A stretch of DNA of 64,000 bases from Halosimplex pelagicum. GTDB lineage: Archaea > Halobacteriota > Halobacteria > Halobacteriales > Haloarculaceae. The position numbers and the translations under genes are program-made. Below, one piece after another: positions 33,701 to 41,436 of this stretch; positions within the stretch are counted from its first letter, which is position 1; the number at the start of each line of letters is the position of its first letter. The notes under the pieces were generated by a model, which was not told the origin of the DNA, did no database searches, and worked only from the letters and a program-made list of their open reading frames with translations. Location of the stretch: NCBI RefSeq assembly GCF_013415905.1, contig NZ_CP058909.1, positions 2,480,001-2,544,000 on the forward strand. Direction: 5' to 3'.

Positions 33701-34929
33701 AGACCGACACGCTGTAGGCGAGCTCGGAAATTTCGGTTTTTGAGTTCATTCGGCCACTGAACGAGCGCGTAACCGATCGCGAGGACGATCAGACATACGA
33801 TGAGGAAGAACGAGATCGTGACCTGGTAGGTATGAACGACGCTCGCTAGGATAGAAACTAACTCCCCGAAACCACCTTCGCCGATATTGGGGCCGAAAAT
33901 ACGGTCCTCGATGTTGGTTCCGAACACACCATCTGAAGGGAGGTTGTATCCGCTCGGAGACTGAGTACCCTCAGCAATCCAGACTGGCGTATAGAGGATC
34001 GGCAGAAGGACAGTCACCATAAACAGCCCCCGCAACGAGCGGAAGGAGCGTTCCTGTCGTTCCTCTCGACCGTAGGACTGAGCCCACCCGACGAGTTGGG
34101 CAGCGAGATACATCACCGACAGGAAGATGAAGAACGTCGTGAGGGTCGCGAAATACATCCTGAAGATAGAAACGCCGACATCAACGAACATCTGAAGGCC
34201 GTCAGAGTTGATCGTAGGACCGATTATCCGCTCCTCTATCGTAGTGCCGAAGATACCATCCTCAGGAAGACCATCGTGAGTCGTCGAGCTCGTCCCGATC
34301 CAGCCAGCGGCATACAGTATCGGCAGAATCGCTATCGAAAGGAGGAGGCCGGCGACAGACCGGTACGCTCGCTGTTGAACCATCTGGTTTCCGTAGGCTT
34401 GGAGTTTCGCCATCACGCGCACAGAAGCGAACAAGACGACGAGGATGACCATAACGGAGGTCACCGTCGCGAGATACATACGGAAGAGTGCCGTAACGAC
34501 ATCTACGAACATCCCCAGCCCATCAGAGCCAACGCTAACGCCGATGATGCGTTGCTCGAACCCCGTCCCGAACATACCGTCCTCTGGCAGTCCCGAGTGT
34601 GATGTAGAGCCTGAGCCAATCCAGCCAGCTACGTACAGGAGTGGGAAAAGACCACACAAGAGGAGTAAACCAGTGAATGACCGTTTCGTACGGCGGAGTT
34701 GCATCTGAGTTCCATACTGGCTGGGCCACTGGCCGATGAAGTAGATAACCGCGAAGAACACGGACACCGTCAGCAAGAACATCGTACTGGTGAGAAGGTA
34801 GATGTGGAAGAACGATGCGACAATATCGATAAATGCGTCTAGGCCAGCAGCAGCAGAGTTGATGATGTCTTGGCCGATCTCGAAGCCGCCGCTTGGAGGA
34901 TCGACGACACCGGTCCCGTCGTCGCTCAT
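27781..34929 (-). CDS. Giant membrane-anchored protein: five TM-pair units plus about sixteen CARDB-like repeats
   Basis: 2382 residues. The first ~550 hold ten hydrophobic segments in five tandem ~110-residue units. Three consecutive units carry the same outer loop, LPEDGMFGTGFEQRI, LPEDGIFGTTIEERI and LPSDGVFGTNIEDRI (residues ~114, 221 and 330). The rest is a chain of ~105-residue beta domains of CARDB type, with recurring phrases such as 'DPGEEHVFQFNATL', 'GEVTVTVENIGN' and 'S.GTHTA.V'. No transmembrane helix follows, so the tail is probably outside the cell, anchored from its N-terminus. CARDB arrays are adhesion- or cell-surface-associated. Whether the N-terminal units form a channel or only an anchor is unknown. 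Confidence 0.8.
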   Translation of the reverse strand: MSDDGTGVVDPPSGGFEIGQDIINSAAAGLDAFIDIVASFFHIYLLTSTMFLLTVSVFFAVIYFIGQWPSQYGTQMQLRRTKRSFTGLLLLCGLFPLLYVAGWIGSGSTSHSGLPEDGMFGTGFEQRIIGVSVGSDGLGMFVDVVTALFRMYLATVTSVMVILVVLFASVRVMAKLQAYGNQMVQQRAYRSVAGLLLSIAILPILYAAGWIGTSSTTHDGLPEDGIFGTTIEERIIGPTINSDGLQMFVDVGVSIFRMYFATLTTFFIFLSVMYLAAQLVGWAQSYGREERQERSFRSLRGLFMVTVLLPILYTPVWIAEGTQSPSGYNLPSDGVFGTNIEDRIFGPNIGEGGFGELVSILASVVHTYQVTISFFLIVCLIVLAIGYALVQWPNELKNRNFRARLQRVGLGLLASLSFIPVLYAVGWVATGFYTPDESMTWVAPRISLPYEELFQGPDYHPFIQDLSASSDPLGVVFRNIFDFQTLTLVYLGVAAIVTGLLVYTVFNHSNYIQTSFGKQSIRGGVLVILAAFILPFVLTGAAWVATGVPGDGYIGDGPPGFSSDCTSFEASMGGWETVEGSQSPVTEPYGIELDGTISQEFQEVGMGDRSVTIRPITSDKNFQIRMYSGGEKVLDETTQHSASYIVGTNDDIRVEVESDGGQINELCVGFEPVSDPQLDIAVDGVGEEKPLILRRGITMKYTVYNVGEVHTGSEFDVHLVLNGTDPWGDASSADSETTLPPMAGGEFTDETNRFDDLRGTPPVDRVKMIGYVDPYDELDERTTVPNIDETYINVVYANMYGHIDATAVNNNATDIQTRVVNNGTIYSDPTTANVTIYDEDNGGERIRSWTVSVANLTAGEEQTNSLNHTFRSPGNYTAEINVDEFLFPRGSIEQDSLQFIAPDLHATVVGVEDRTRVDTPTEFTVSVQNKGNDRFDEQTNATVQLTNPDGTVTEERVLTVPSLDEGEYYNQTIQMTPQSGGTHTVGVHVDDSLYPYGNNDSEEILSVGPSFTGSVSSSDLFQTEQTDVTASVTNNGDRESRASQMHISLIAPNGTEIRNNTYEVPELDSGETRTVDTPFRATLESPGKYDVEMDVDPTLSTTGAFDTSSFEVYSFNLSVAADPVEGSNEVRFDVSLENLADSNTGTYKDVVVTARNSSDDTVSTGTITFPPLNGHEEQTRTTVLELNNGGTHTATAELQVGRHDSDSVRFNHSWPDLSSQINATQTSVSGDQSTVQTQVTNVGSNSSEATTAEVRVYDIESGRNRVYTTSVNVPTLAPGESHEENVTVEFPDQGVYEAEIDVTDADLPANNVDRTNEIEVFQSEINIQVNRERDNVPSGENGTVQVTVSNAGSDESGTIPVQTEFTDPDGQTVATIDDEVGPLAPGETVNLTHTTKLSSIGTHDVESTATSDISGTVRDSSSIEVVEPYIIDVTANRSQVPIGDEAQVEVSITNAGTEPREPNEVITQYVDPNGNTLVEYNESVAQLDPGEEHVFQFNATLQNPGDHEIIAETQVEGSTIVDSDQVEAIDTYLINVEPVESNIILGDTGEVKVTVENIGNEQTDPNEVNTTFVAPGGSTVGEFTENISTLDPGQQETFRVGTSLDDYGIHDITSEITVGGFQTEDSAEIEVGEPLVVSVDENQSKVDVGENGEVTVTVRNIGESTTEANTVETTFYNPVDESIGHYTRDVPSLASGEEVTFELSETLEQSGVHDIEAELTSDQYTVSETGHIEAVEPQLTMEVNAEQDPIGQSEDGVLLADISNIGTKESQQRMVTVEFEYENGTVVDQWETTVEPLGTGETTTLRLSSSQLDEVGEYTGTVQVEKKDSGWLTGSDTVEVSPSSLSVDVTANNVEEGSSPDITTSIENNGVSTSDSTTATVRIEQSGSMVAEETIDVRGLESGESQTNNPFQNIQIDPGSYDVFFNVDSDESGTQDQDQFAVGYWDLKGNLAVSDEERSNQHEITVEVPNEGTVSSDPTTATVNITGPSGDVVKQQQIDVPAISGGGTYTHDVSFQTDESGEHTANLDVSDPERPDGTTDQQTFVVSWGNLTSSISIADVVEDEEGNFQVTVVNEGPGESYATSGTVNIRDSFGNILEQYTVSVPALQSGESYETTVTHQFERPGTYEGEIDVDYSEYPQGTTDTTGEIDVVHGNLNGRLYFTYGSSDVGTETPFVVQITNNGNAVSESTTADVWIENRHGDTVYQTQVNVSELDPGDSDRKELSAVLNTSGTNTAHVEVNEPEFPIGNEGQGQIDVVSPDLRTSLSVEDTNIGEQTNVTITIVNDGEITSDSTTVEVRMFNDDDKQVVREEFGVQSLGPGESVTIDYDQLIAAECWRTEMTCEPGAKIDKGTYTATANASATYAEEGTVGEDTFVVEEKEQ

Positions 34930-35061
34930 AGGATTGTCTGTCTCAACCTTTCCCGATGGATGTACTTACTATTTACTACGGGATTCACAGAGAACCAATA
35001 GCATCTGAGTCTGGGACACAGTAAGTGCGTTCCAAACCCCGCACACTTGAGTGACCGACAG

Positions 35062-35190
35062 TGGACACACTGGGACTTGAACCCAGGGCCTCTCAAACAG
35101 CTAATCCGCTACCAGGAGAACGTGTCGCGCGAACTCACGTCCTCAGCGGACCAGCAGTGTTCGAGTGTTCTGCCACTGAACTATGCGCCC
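35062..35190 (-). tRNA. tRNA-like gene with an insert in the anticodon arm
   Basis: On the minus strand a cloverleaf can be folded. The acceptor stem is GGGCGCA with TGTGTCC (two G-U pairs); the D arm is GTTC-AGTGGCA-GAAC; the T arm is CTGGG-TTCAAGT-CCCAG; the anticodon stem CTCGA pairs with TTGAG. Between the two anticodon-stem strands lie about 64 nt instead of 7. That segment folds as a longer hairpin (CTCGAACA with TGTTTGAG, TCCGCT with AGCGGA). An archaeal tRNA intron is possible, but I cannot see a canonical 3-nt bulge/4-bp helix/3-nt bulge, and position 33 would be C. The amino acid is not assigned. A degenerate or fused tRNA is the alternative. Confidence 0.5.
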
Positions 35191-35228
35191 ACACGCCACA
35201 CTCTGCTTCGATGGTCTAATAGATTACG

Positions 35229-35978
35229 CAGGACTCAACACACGAAACATCAACTACTCGTTGATTCAATGACTCGGCAAGTAAACGAGTGAACCAAATC
35301 ATGATTACAGCTGGCACCAACGTAGATCGTGGAGTCGTTACTTCGTTGAGAGACTAACTGAATGAACAAGAGAGTAACAGAGTAGCAAACTTGGTGAATC
35401 GAGGACTACTCAAGTGAGCGAGTTCCCAACTCATCAAATCACTTGCTCGCCGAGTGAACTAGTGTCGGAATCTTGGAGTAGCCGAATCAGAGAGTCGTTA
35501 CGTGCAGGAATGACTGAATCACCAATTACGGAACTCGGCTAGTCAACACCTCAGCGAGTAACACACTCACAGAGTGCATTCTTCAACAACTCCACGATTC
35601 AACGAGTCAACGGCTCACCACATCACCCACTCACCAAGTGATGGAGTAGCCGAAGCGTGGAGTGGCCGAAGCGTGGAGTGACCGAAGCAAGTACTCGATG
35701 AACCGTTGAATCACATCTCCATGAAGCGTGTAGTACGGAATTCGTGGATTCAACGAGTCGTTGATTCAGTCACGGTGTATTGCTCACAAAGAAGGAGAGA
35801 AAAATGGTGGTTATGTCGTTGATTCATTGATTCAATCACGTCTTTTGGACGGGTTAAAATCAACGAATCATTGAGTCGTTAATCGCAAGACTGCGCGGGT
35901 ATTCACCCCTTATTTCCGCTCGTGTATTTTGCGTATTTACGTCTTACGAAGGTTTATGAATCATTGAGTCAAGTACTC
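35229..35978 (+). repeat. Centromere-like region of 8-bp-phased repeats upstream of parA
   Basis: The non-coding stretch before parA is built of consecutive 8-bp units of the form NNNGANTC, with T at unit position 7 in most. The longest unbroken run is 35329-35736, exactly 51 units (408 bp), for example GTGGAGTC, GTTACTTC, GGTGAATC, AACGAGTC and GCCGAATC. Shorter phased runs flank it at about 35252-35291, 35744-35775, 35818-35841, 35854-35885 and 35955-35986, the last one crossing the parA start. Contiguous short repeats read by a ribbon-helix-helix centromere-binding protein are known from some plasmid partition systems (heptads in the Omega family); 8-bp phasing is not one I recognise. Confidence 0.8.
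35953..35960 (+). promoter_or_regulatory. parA TATA box overlapped by centromere repeats
   Basis: TTTATGAA lies 23-30 bases before the parA ATG at 35983, a normal TATA position for a leaderless message. Repeat units TATGAATC, ATTGAGTC and AAGTACTC (35955-35978) overlap it and the region up to the start. Binding of the partner protein would be expected to repress parA. Confidence 0.5.
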
Positions 35979-35982
35979 GTGT

Positions 35983-36900
35983 ATGGCAGGTCAAGCCACA
36001 AACGGTTGGGCGGTACCGTCGCCGGCTGGAGTGCCGACCATCGCGGTCGGTAATCAGAAAGGTGGAACCGGAAAAACGACTGCGACGATCAACCTCTCTG
36101 CGTCACTGGCCCAGGGAGGAAACTCAGTCCTCGCGATCGACATGGACCCCCAGGGAGACCTCACCAACGGGCTCGGACTCGGAGAGGCACCTGATGACGA
36201 ACCGGAGAACCCGAAACACGACCTCCCGAACGTCACCGAAACAGACGACGCAAACTTGCTCGACTTGCTGGCGGATCACCGGCGAGCAGAAGACGTCCCC
36301 ATCGAGGACCTCATCATCCACCAGGACGACTACGAGCATCTGAGCTACGACCTCGTGCCGAGCCACGCAGACATGAGCCTCGCACGAGACTGGATGGCAA
36401 AGAGCAACTCCCGTGATGCGCTCAAAAAGGAACTGGAGGCCATGACCGAGCGGGGAGTCGAGTACGACTACATCGTCATCGATTGCCCCCCGGACCTATC
36501 AGTCCTTACTGACGCGGCATTCATCGCAGCCCGGAACGTACTGATCGCGGCACAGACCCACGCAACCTCTCGAAATGCACTCGACCAGCTCATCGAACAG
36601 GTCGAAGAAGTCGAGGAACTCGACGACACCGAGATGGCGATCGTCGGCCTCTTCGCCAACATGTACCGGCAGGACGGCCAATCTGCGAAGTTCCTCGAGA
36701 AGTTCGAGGACGAGTGGGAAGCCCGCGTCCCGTTCTTCAAGCTCAACATGGCCGTTGCGATCCAGCGTGCGTGGGACAATGGGCAGGACATCTACACGTG
36801 GGAAGACACGAACGACCAGTCCACAGAACGTGAAACCTTCGCAGAGATGGCCGACGGCGTCAAGGAAGCCTTCGGACAGCTTCAACCCAAGGAGGCATAA
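35983..36900 (+). CDS. parA: ParA-type partition ATPase
   Basis: 305 residues. The deviant Walker A is KGGTGKTT (26-33), Walker A' is DMDPQGD (53-59) and Walker B is VIDCPPDL (~165-172), the set of type I ParA/Soj ATPases. There is no long N-terminal DNA-binding domain, so it is a short (type Ib-like or chromosomal-type) ParA. The enzyme moves plasmid copies by forming ATP-dependent gradients on the nucleoid. The next gene starts 2 bp after its stop and is presumably the centromere-binding partner; the 8-bp repeat array sits directly upstream. Confidence 0.93.
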   Translation: MAGQATNGWAVPSPAGVPTIAVGNQKGGTGKTTATINLSASLAQGGNSVLAIDMDPQGDLTNGLGLGEAPDDEPENPKHDLPNVTETDDANLLDLLADHRRAEDVPIEDLIIHQDDYEHLSYDLVPSHADMSLARDWMAKSNSRDALKKELEAMTERGVEYDYIVIDCPPDLSVLTDAAFIAARNVLIAAQTHATSRNALDQLIEQVEEVEELDDTEMAIVGLFANMYRQDGQSAKFLEKFEDEWEARVPFFKLNMAVAIQRAWDNGQDIYTWEDTNDQSTERETFAEMADGVKEAFGQLQPKEA

Positions 36901-36902
36901 CA

Positions 36903-37346
36903 ATGGTTCGAGACCGAACCGAACTGCTCGATGAAGAAGAAGAAGACGATAGCGAGGCTGCCGAAGCAGATACTTCCGAGTCCGAATCAGAAACGTCGAC
37001 TCCTGAATCAACTGAGAGCAGCAAAAGCCCCACCCAAGATAGCGGGTCTCAAACTGGGAGTCAGAACCGCAACGGTAGCGAACCTGCCACCGAAGAACCT
37101 GGAGAGGAGGAAGAAATCAACATCCGGGAGGATTGGGACGGCAGTACCTACTACATTGAACCGAGCCAGAGCGACAAACTCGACGATGAGTTCCGCACCC
37201 TAAAGCGTGAGATGAAGCGCGAAGATGGCATCATCGTCGAAAAGCACAAGCACTTCTTCCAAGCTGTCCTCGACATCAGCATCGAGGAGAACCTTGACGA
37301 AGTGTTACAGAGAGCGCGGCAGAAAGCGAGAGAAGACGCCCAGTAG
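36903..37346 (+). CDS. ParA partner, putative centromere-binding protein
   Basis: 147 residues. The first ~75 are acidic and low-complexity (Glu/Ser/Thr-rich), unusual for a DNA binder. The rest has a strand (GSTYYIEPS), a basic helix (DDEFRTLKREMKREDGIIVEKHKHFFQAVLDISIEE) and a second helix (LDEVLQRARQKARE), compatible with a small dimeric DNA-binding fold such as ribbon-helix-helix. Sequence identity to ParB is not seen. Position 2 bp after parA is the main argument. It is the natural candidate to read the 8-bp units upstream. Confidence 0.6.
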   Translation: MVRDRTELLDEEEEDDSEAAEADTSESESETSTPESTESSKSPTQDSGSQTGSQNRNGSEPATEEPGEEEEINIREDWDGSTYYIEPSQSDKLDDEFRTLKREMKREDGIIVEKHKHFFQAVLDISIEENLDEVLQRARQKAREDAQ

Positions 37347-37361
37347 CCAGAACCGGCCTGC

Positions 37362-40300
37362 TTAGTTTTCAGAAGTCGGTTGAGCGATCGGCTCTTGCTG
37401 ACTGCTATCCCACATAGTCCCGAACAGATTGCGTTGTGCCGCTCGGAGACGGTACGAGATCGTTCCCTGAGAGATACCAATCCGTTCCGCGAGTTCGCGA
37501 CCGTTCGTTTTTGCTGGGGAGTCGAAGTACCCAACGTGGTATGCAGTCCGAAGCGCCGTCTCCTGCTTTTCGGTGAGTGAACCACGGAGCATCCGAGCCC
37601 ACGGTATCGTATCCGGTTCGATATCCTCATGGGATGCCTGAAGTTTAGCCGTCGTCGGCAGCTGGCTCTCCACTTCTTTGATGAACTCCCCCCGATCCCG
37701 GTTTGTCGGGAGTGTCACAGTCACCTCAATATTCTCAGGAGAAACTACCGCTGACTCGAAGGAAACTCCTAAGTCGACAATTTTGATGACGCTACCCGGT
37801 TCCTCTATCTTTAGCTCGTAGATCCCCGACTCTGCTTCGCCGATCATACGAATATCATCGACTCCTTGCGTCCCCTCGACAGTGGAAACCACGTCTTCAG
37901 AATCCACATTTGCGATATGGCAATGCAAGAGGAAGTAGTCATCATCGTTCGCGGGGATAACGTTCTGGACCGTGAGTGCAGTATCAAGATCAGCCGCGAA
38001 CTCCCGTAGTCCACCAGAATCGTCGATGTTGAACGTCATATCGATACCGCTATTCGACCCAAGAGCCGCACGAGACGTGACGGCGTGGAACGCATACGCG
38101 ACAAGAGAGCCGAGCTCCTCCAAGACATCCTTGGTTCTCCCATCGAAGGCCTCCGAGAGATCGCTGTATATCGTGAGGGACCCGTACGAGATGTCATCGT
38201 ATTCAAGCGGGATGGAAATCACCGACTTGAATTCGTGTTCGAGAGCGATATTCGCCCACCGTTCCTGCTGGGCTTTAGATGCGATATTCGACACTTCAAC
38301 GACCTCTTGTTCTGCCCCCGTTCGTGAGGTTGGTGGTAGGCTTTCCGACCCATCAGAAAGCGGGAGCCGATCAAGGAACTCTTCAGGCACGCCTGTCGAT
38401 TCATTCAGTTCGACAGTGTCACTACCCCCATCAAATTCAGTGAATAGGATTCCATCGAATTCGTCAAGTTCAGCCAGTCGATGGCAAACAGCCTCTCGAA
38501 TAGCCTCCTTAGATTCCGCCTGAACGAGCGCCTTGTTCAGAGAGCGGATTTTGTCATTCAGTTCAGAGACGTACTCAAGTTGCTGTTTCTGGATATTAGC
38601 CTTCCGTTCGCGTTCCTTGAGCTCCGTGATGCTTTCAGCACGGTCCAGCGCCGATTCGATGCTGGAAGCTACGACCGTCGCGAAGTTCTCCACGATCCCA
38701 CCGGTCGTCACTTCATCCGCACAACAAGCGAACAAGACACCGTGACTACCGATCGGAACAGCAACCTCCCCACTTGAGTTCGTACAGGGAGCTATTGTTG
38801 CATTATCATTGAAGACCCGAGTCTCGTTTTCGCTGTAGACATCCCAGAGCCCGCCATCTCCAGGCTCGAAACTTTGAATTCCATCAGCGGCCCCCTCTTC
38901 CGGTTCGTTATATGCGACCATATCAAGAACGCCAACGGATTCATCATAGAGATAGATACCAGAGCCAACGAACAGCGGTATATTCTCGATAGCATCAACC
39001 GCTGTTTTCGCGATCTCGTTTGCGCTCTCTTGCCGCCCCAACTGGTGCGTCATCTCATTTACCAGCTGGAACGACTCTTCATAATCGACCGCCTCTTCGA
39101 TTATGCGAATGACATTAAGATGCGCCGTCTGAGTGGCTGTCTCGACCGTCGTCGTGCTGATCTCGACAGGGATAGTGCCATCTTCAGTGCGGAGGCGGAC
39201 GTACGAGCCATCGGGAAGACGACGGTATCGCCCCCCACCATCGTTAAGAACCTCGTCATGTTTCTCCAATTGTTCATCTACGATTTCGTCTGGGAACAGC
39301 TTGCGATAGGGGCACCCAACCAGGTCCTCTTGGGAGAACCCAGTAACCTCAAGAGTTCGGTAGTTGACTTCGATGACCTCATTCTGTTCCGGGTCTATGA
39401 GGACAACCGGATCGGGTGAACCTTCGAGGAACGACTCTGCAACACCTAAGTTAGCATCCTTGCCCGCCTCGTGCGGTTGTTCCTGAGAGTTTCGACCAGC
39501 GACGATGAGATACTCGGTCCCGTTAATGGTCTCGCAAGTACCTCTGGCCTCAACGGGGTACATGGTACCCGCTGGGGGGCCGTACTGCGCTTCATGAACC
39601 GCAACTCCGTCCCTTGCCTCTTCGCAGAATTCGTAATGGTTCTCCATCGTGTAGCCGTCGACGTCGGAATAGTTGTTGATCATGTCGACGGCCGACATAC
39701 CAATTAGGTCGTGCTTCCCGATTCCGAGCCACTTGTGTGCGGTCGGATTGACATCGACGATCTCAGCCGAGTCAGCTTCTATGACAAAGTAGCCGTCGGC
39801 GGATTCCTCAATGAAGTTCCTTGCCAAATCCAATTGCCTCTGCCGTTCCTTCTGTTCGGTGATATCCCTGAAGTACAGCGCATATCCCCCATCAAACGGA
39901 TAAATTCGAGTTTCCAGCCAGCTATCACGTGAATCTAAGTAGATGGAGAAGGATGTCTCTTCGTCGTTCGTGTCGACTTCAGCAAACCCATCACGAAGCT
40001 CTTCCTCCATCTCGGTGAAGTGGGAATCGAAGAGGGTCTCGCCAACGATCGTGTCTTGGTCGGGGAGATCAAAGTAGGCCTGTGCCGTATGGTTTAGATG
40101 GGCGATTCCGAGGTCATCATCGACGGCAATGAAAGCCTGCCCGATGTGCTCGTGTATCTCGTCGAGTTCCTCCTGGAGGACCCGTTGTTCAGAGATATCC
40201 TCGATGGTGAGCACGTACTGTCCATCGCTAAGCCAGCTCACGGAGAGACGAGCAGGGAAAACAGACCCATCCATCTTGCGGCAGTCTATTCCACCACGCC

Positions 40301-41051
40301 AATCGCCTTCCGACTTAGCTTCAGGAAGAATATCCTCACTGAATCGGTCAATTTCGTGATGGGGGAAACACATCTGGGCTGAGTTTCCCAGTAAGATTTC
40401 TGCAGAATCGTAGCCGAAGAGGTCGACCATCGTTTCGTTCGTATAGACGAACTCGCGGTCGTCGTTGAGGATGGCTATCCCGTTGAGGGAGTTCTCGATG
40501 GCATCTAGCTGCGTTTCAATCCGTTCATTCATCCAGTACTCTCGGACAGAGTGGTAGACAATCGAGACAAGAACTTCGTCACAATCAGTAGAAGATGCGG
40601 ACGATTCAGGCCCAAAAGGAGTATTGTGAGGATGTTTATTGAGAGAGGACAAACAGAAGACCTTCTCGCTTTCTCCAGTAACCTTCGGCACGTAGTCGGT
40701 ATTCGGGACGCTGGCTATCTGCCGCACGTCTTCCCCTCCAATGTCGTTACCCCAGACTACAACAGGGATATCTGACTGCTGACGCAGATCAAGGAGAAAC
40801 TCGATCGGAGTCTCCAGCATGTTTGGATCATAGACGAGACAGTCAGCCCCGTCGTTCTGTAGTTGTGTGAGAGCTTCATCCTCTGATTCAACGGTTCTAT
40901 GATTCCACGAGATGTGTTCTAATTCGCCCGCAAGATCGCCAGCGATGGGGGAGTCATCGAAAATTAGGACCTCCGGCATCCCGTTCGTGAGGAAGAGGTC
41001 TTCACCTTCCTCCGTGAGGATTTCTGTATAATTCTCGACGGTTTTGCTCAT
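37362..41051 (-). CDS. Multi-PAS/GAF bacterio-opsin-activator-type regulator with HTH
   Basis: 1229 residues. Residues ~15-140 resemble a receiver-like domain (VLIFDDSP..., with D at the acidic-pocket positions). About four PAS domains follow, each starting like 'LDAIENSLNGIAILNDDREFVYTNE', then two GAF domains, the bacterio-opsin activator domain ('...LLHCHIANVDSEDVVSTVEGTQGVDDIRMI...') and, near the C-terminus, the HTH 'LTEKQETALRTAYHVGYF...GRELAERIGISQGTISYRLRAAQ' of the HTH_10 family. It senses signals in the cytoplasm and acts as a transcription factor. I start at ATG 41051 because the 41081 codon is not ATG and a TTTATT box lies ~30 bp upstream. It is longer than typical Bat-like proteins, in keeping with the extra sensor domains. 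Confidence 0.85.
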   Translation of the reverse strand: MSKTVENYTEILTEEGEDLFLTNGMPEVLIFDDSPIAGDLAGELEHISWNHRTVESEDEALTQLQNDGADCLVYDPNMLETPIEFLLDLRQQSDIPVVVWGNDIGGEDVRQIASVPNTDYVPKVTGESEKVFCLSSLNKHPHNTPFGPESSASSTDCDEVLVSIVYHSVREYWMNERIETQLDAIENSLNGIAILNDDREFVYTNETMVDLFGYDSAEILLGNSAQMCFPHHEIDRFSEDILPEAKSEGDWRGGIDCRKMDGSVFPARLSVSWLSDGQYVLTIEDISEQRVLQEELDEIHEHIGQAFIAVDDDLGIAHLNHTAQAYFDLPDQDTIVGETLFDSHFTEMEEELRDGFAEVDTNDEETSFSIYLDSRDSWLETRIYPFDGGYALYFRDITEQKERQRQLDLARNFIEESADGYFVIEADSAEIVDVNPTAHKWLGIGKHDLIGMSAVDMINNYSDVDGYTMENHYEFCEEARDGVAVHEAQYGPPAGTMYPVEARGTCETINGTEYLIVAGRNSQEQPHEAGKDANLGVAESFLEGSPDPVVLIDPEQNEVIEVNYRTLEVTGFSQEDLVGCPYRKLFPDEIVDEQLEKHDEVLNDGGGRYRRLPDGSYVRLRTEDGTIPVEISTTTVETATQTAHLNVIRIIEEAVDYEESFQLVNEMTHQLGRQESANEIAKTAVDAIENIPLFVGSGIYLYDESVGVLDMVAYNEPEEGAADGIQSFEPGDGGLWDVYSENETRVFNDNATIAPCTNSSGEVAVPIGSHGVLFACCADEVTTGGIVENFATVVASSIESALDRAESITELKERERKANIQKQQLEYVSELNDKIRSLNKALVQAESKEAIREAVCHRLAELDEFDGILFTEFDGGSDTVELNESTGVPEEFLDRLPLSDGSESLPPTSRTGAEQEVVEVSNIASKAQQERWANIALEHEFKSVISIPLEYDDISYGSLTIYSDLSEAFDGRTKDVLEELGSLVAYAFHAVTSRAALGSNSGIDMTFNIDDSGGLREFAADLDTALTVQNVIPANDDDYFLLHCHIANVDSEDVVSTVEGTQGVDDIRMIGEAESGIYELKIEEPGSVIKIVDLGVSFESAVVSPENIEVTVTLPTNRDRGEFIKEVESQLPTTAKLQASHEDIEPDTIPWARMLRGSLTEKQETALRTAYHVGYFDSPAKTNGRELAERIGISQGTISYRLRAAQRNLFGTMWDSSQQEPIAQPTSEN

Positions 41052-41385
41052 CTTGCCGAAAGTTATACCCCCGTTAATCAATAAAGTACCGGTCAGCAGA
41101 CTGTGCCTACACGCTTCATACAGCAGGAATTTAGGGGGTTCCGTCTGACGATGGTAAATTCGCTATCAGATGGTGAAACCGCAATACGGAACCGTAATCA
41201 GGCACGTCCTAAGCTTGGAATAATTTTCGATAATGACCCGGTTACTAGGATGGCCTAAAAAACAACATTCAGAATTAGTAAGGTAATCTAACAAGTCCCG
41301 GTTTAGTCAATACCAATCCGCCCCTCGAACCATTCAATCAATACAGCATCCACCTTTATGCCCTCCTATAGGATAATAAACTACT

Positions 41386-41436
41386 ATGCCAGGAGCTGGA
41401 AACCAGTTGGCAGGTGGAGGGGGTCCATATGAGTAG
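41386..41436 (+). other. Possible 16-residue leader ORF overlapping the next gene's start
   Basis: ATG at 41386 opens a 16-codon frame ending in TAG at 41434-41436, overlapping the ATG at 41429 in another frame. A TTTATG box about 25 bases before 41386 would place the transcript start near this ATG, so the short frame could be translated first. Nothing shows that it is. Confidence 0.25.

Noticed and set aside
35047..35292. Plus-strand frame containing WDLNPGP
   Set aside because: It is a read-through of the minus-strand tRNA-like sequence, a common source of spurious frames.
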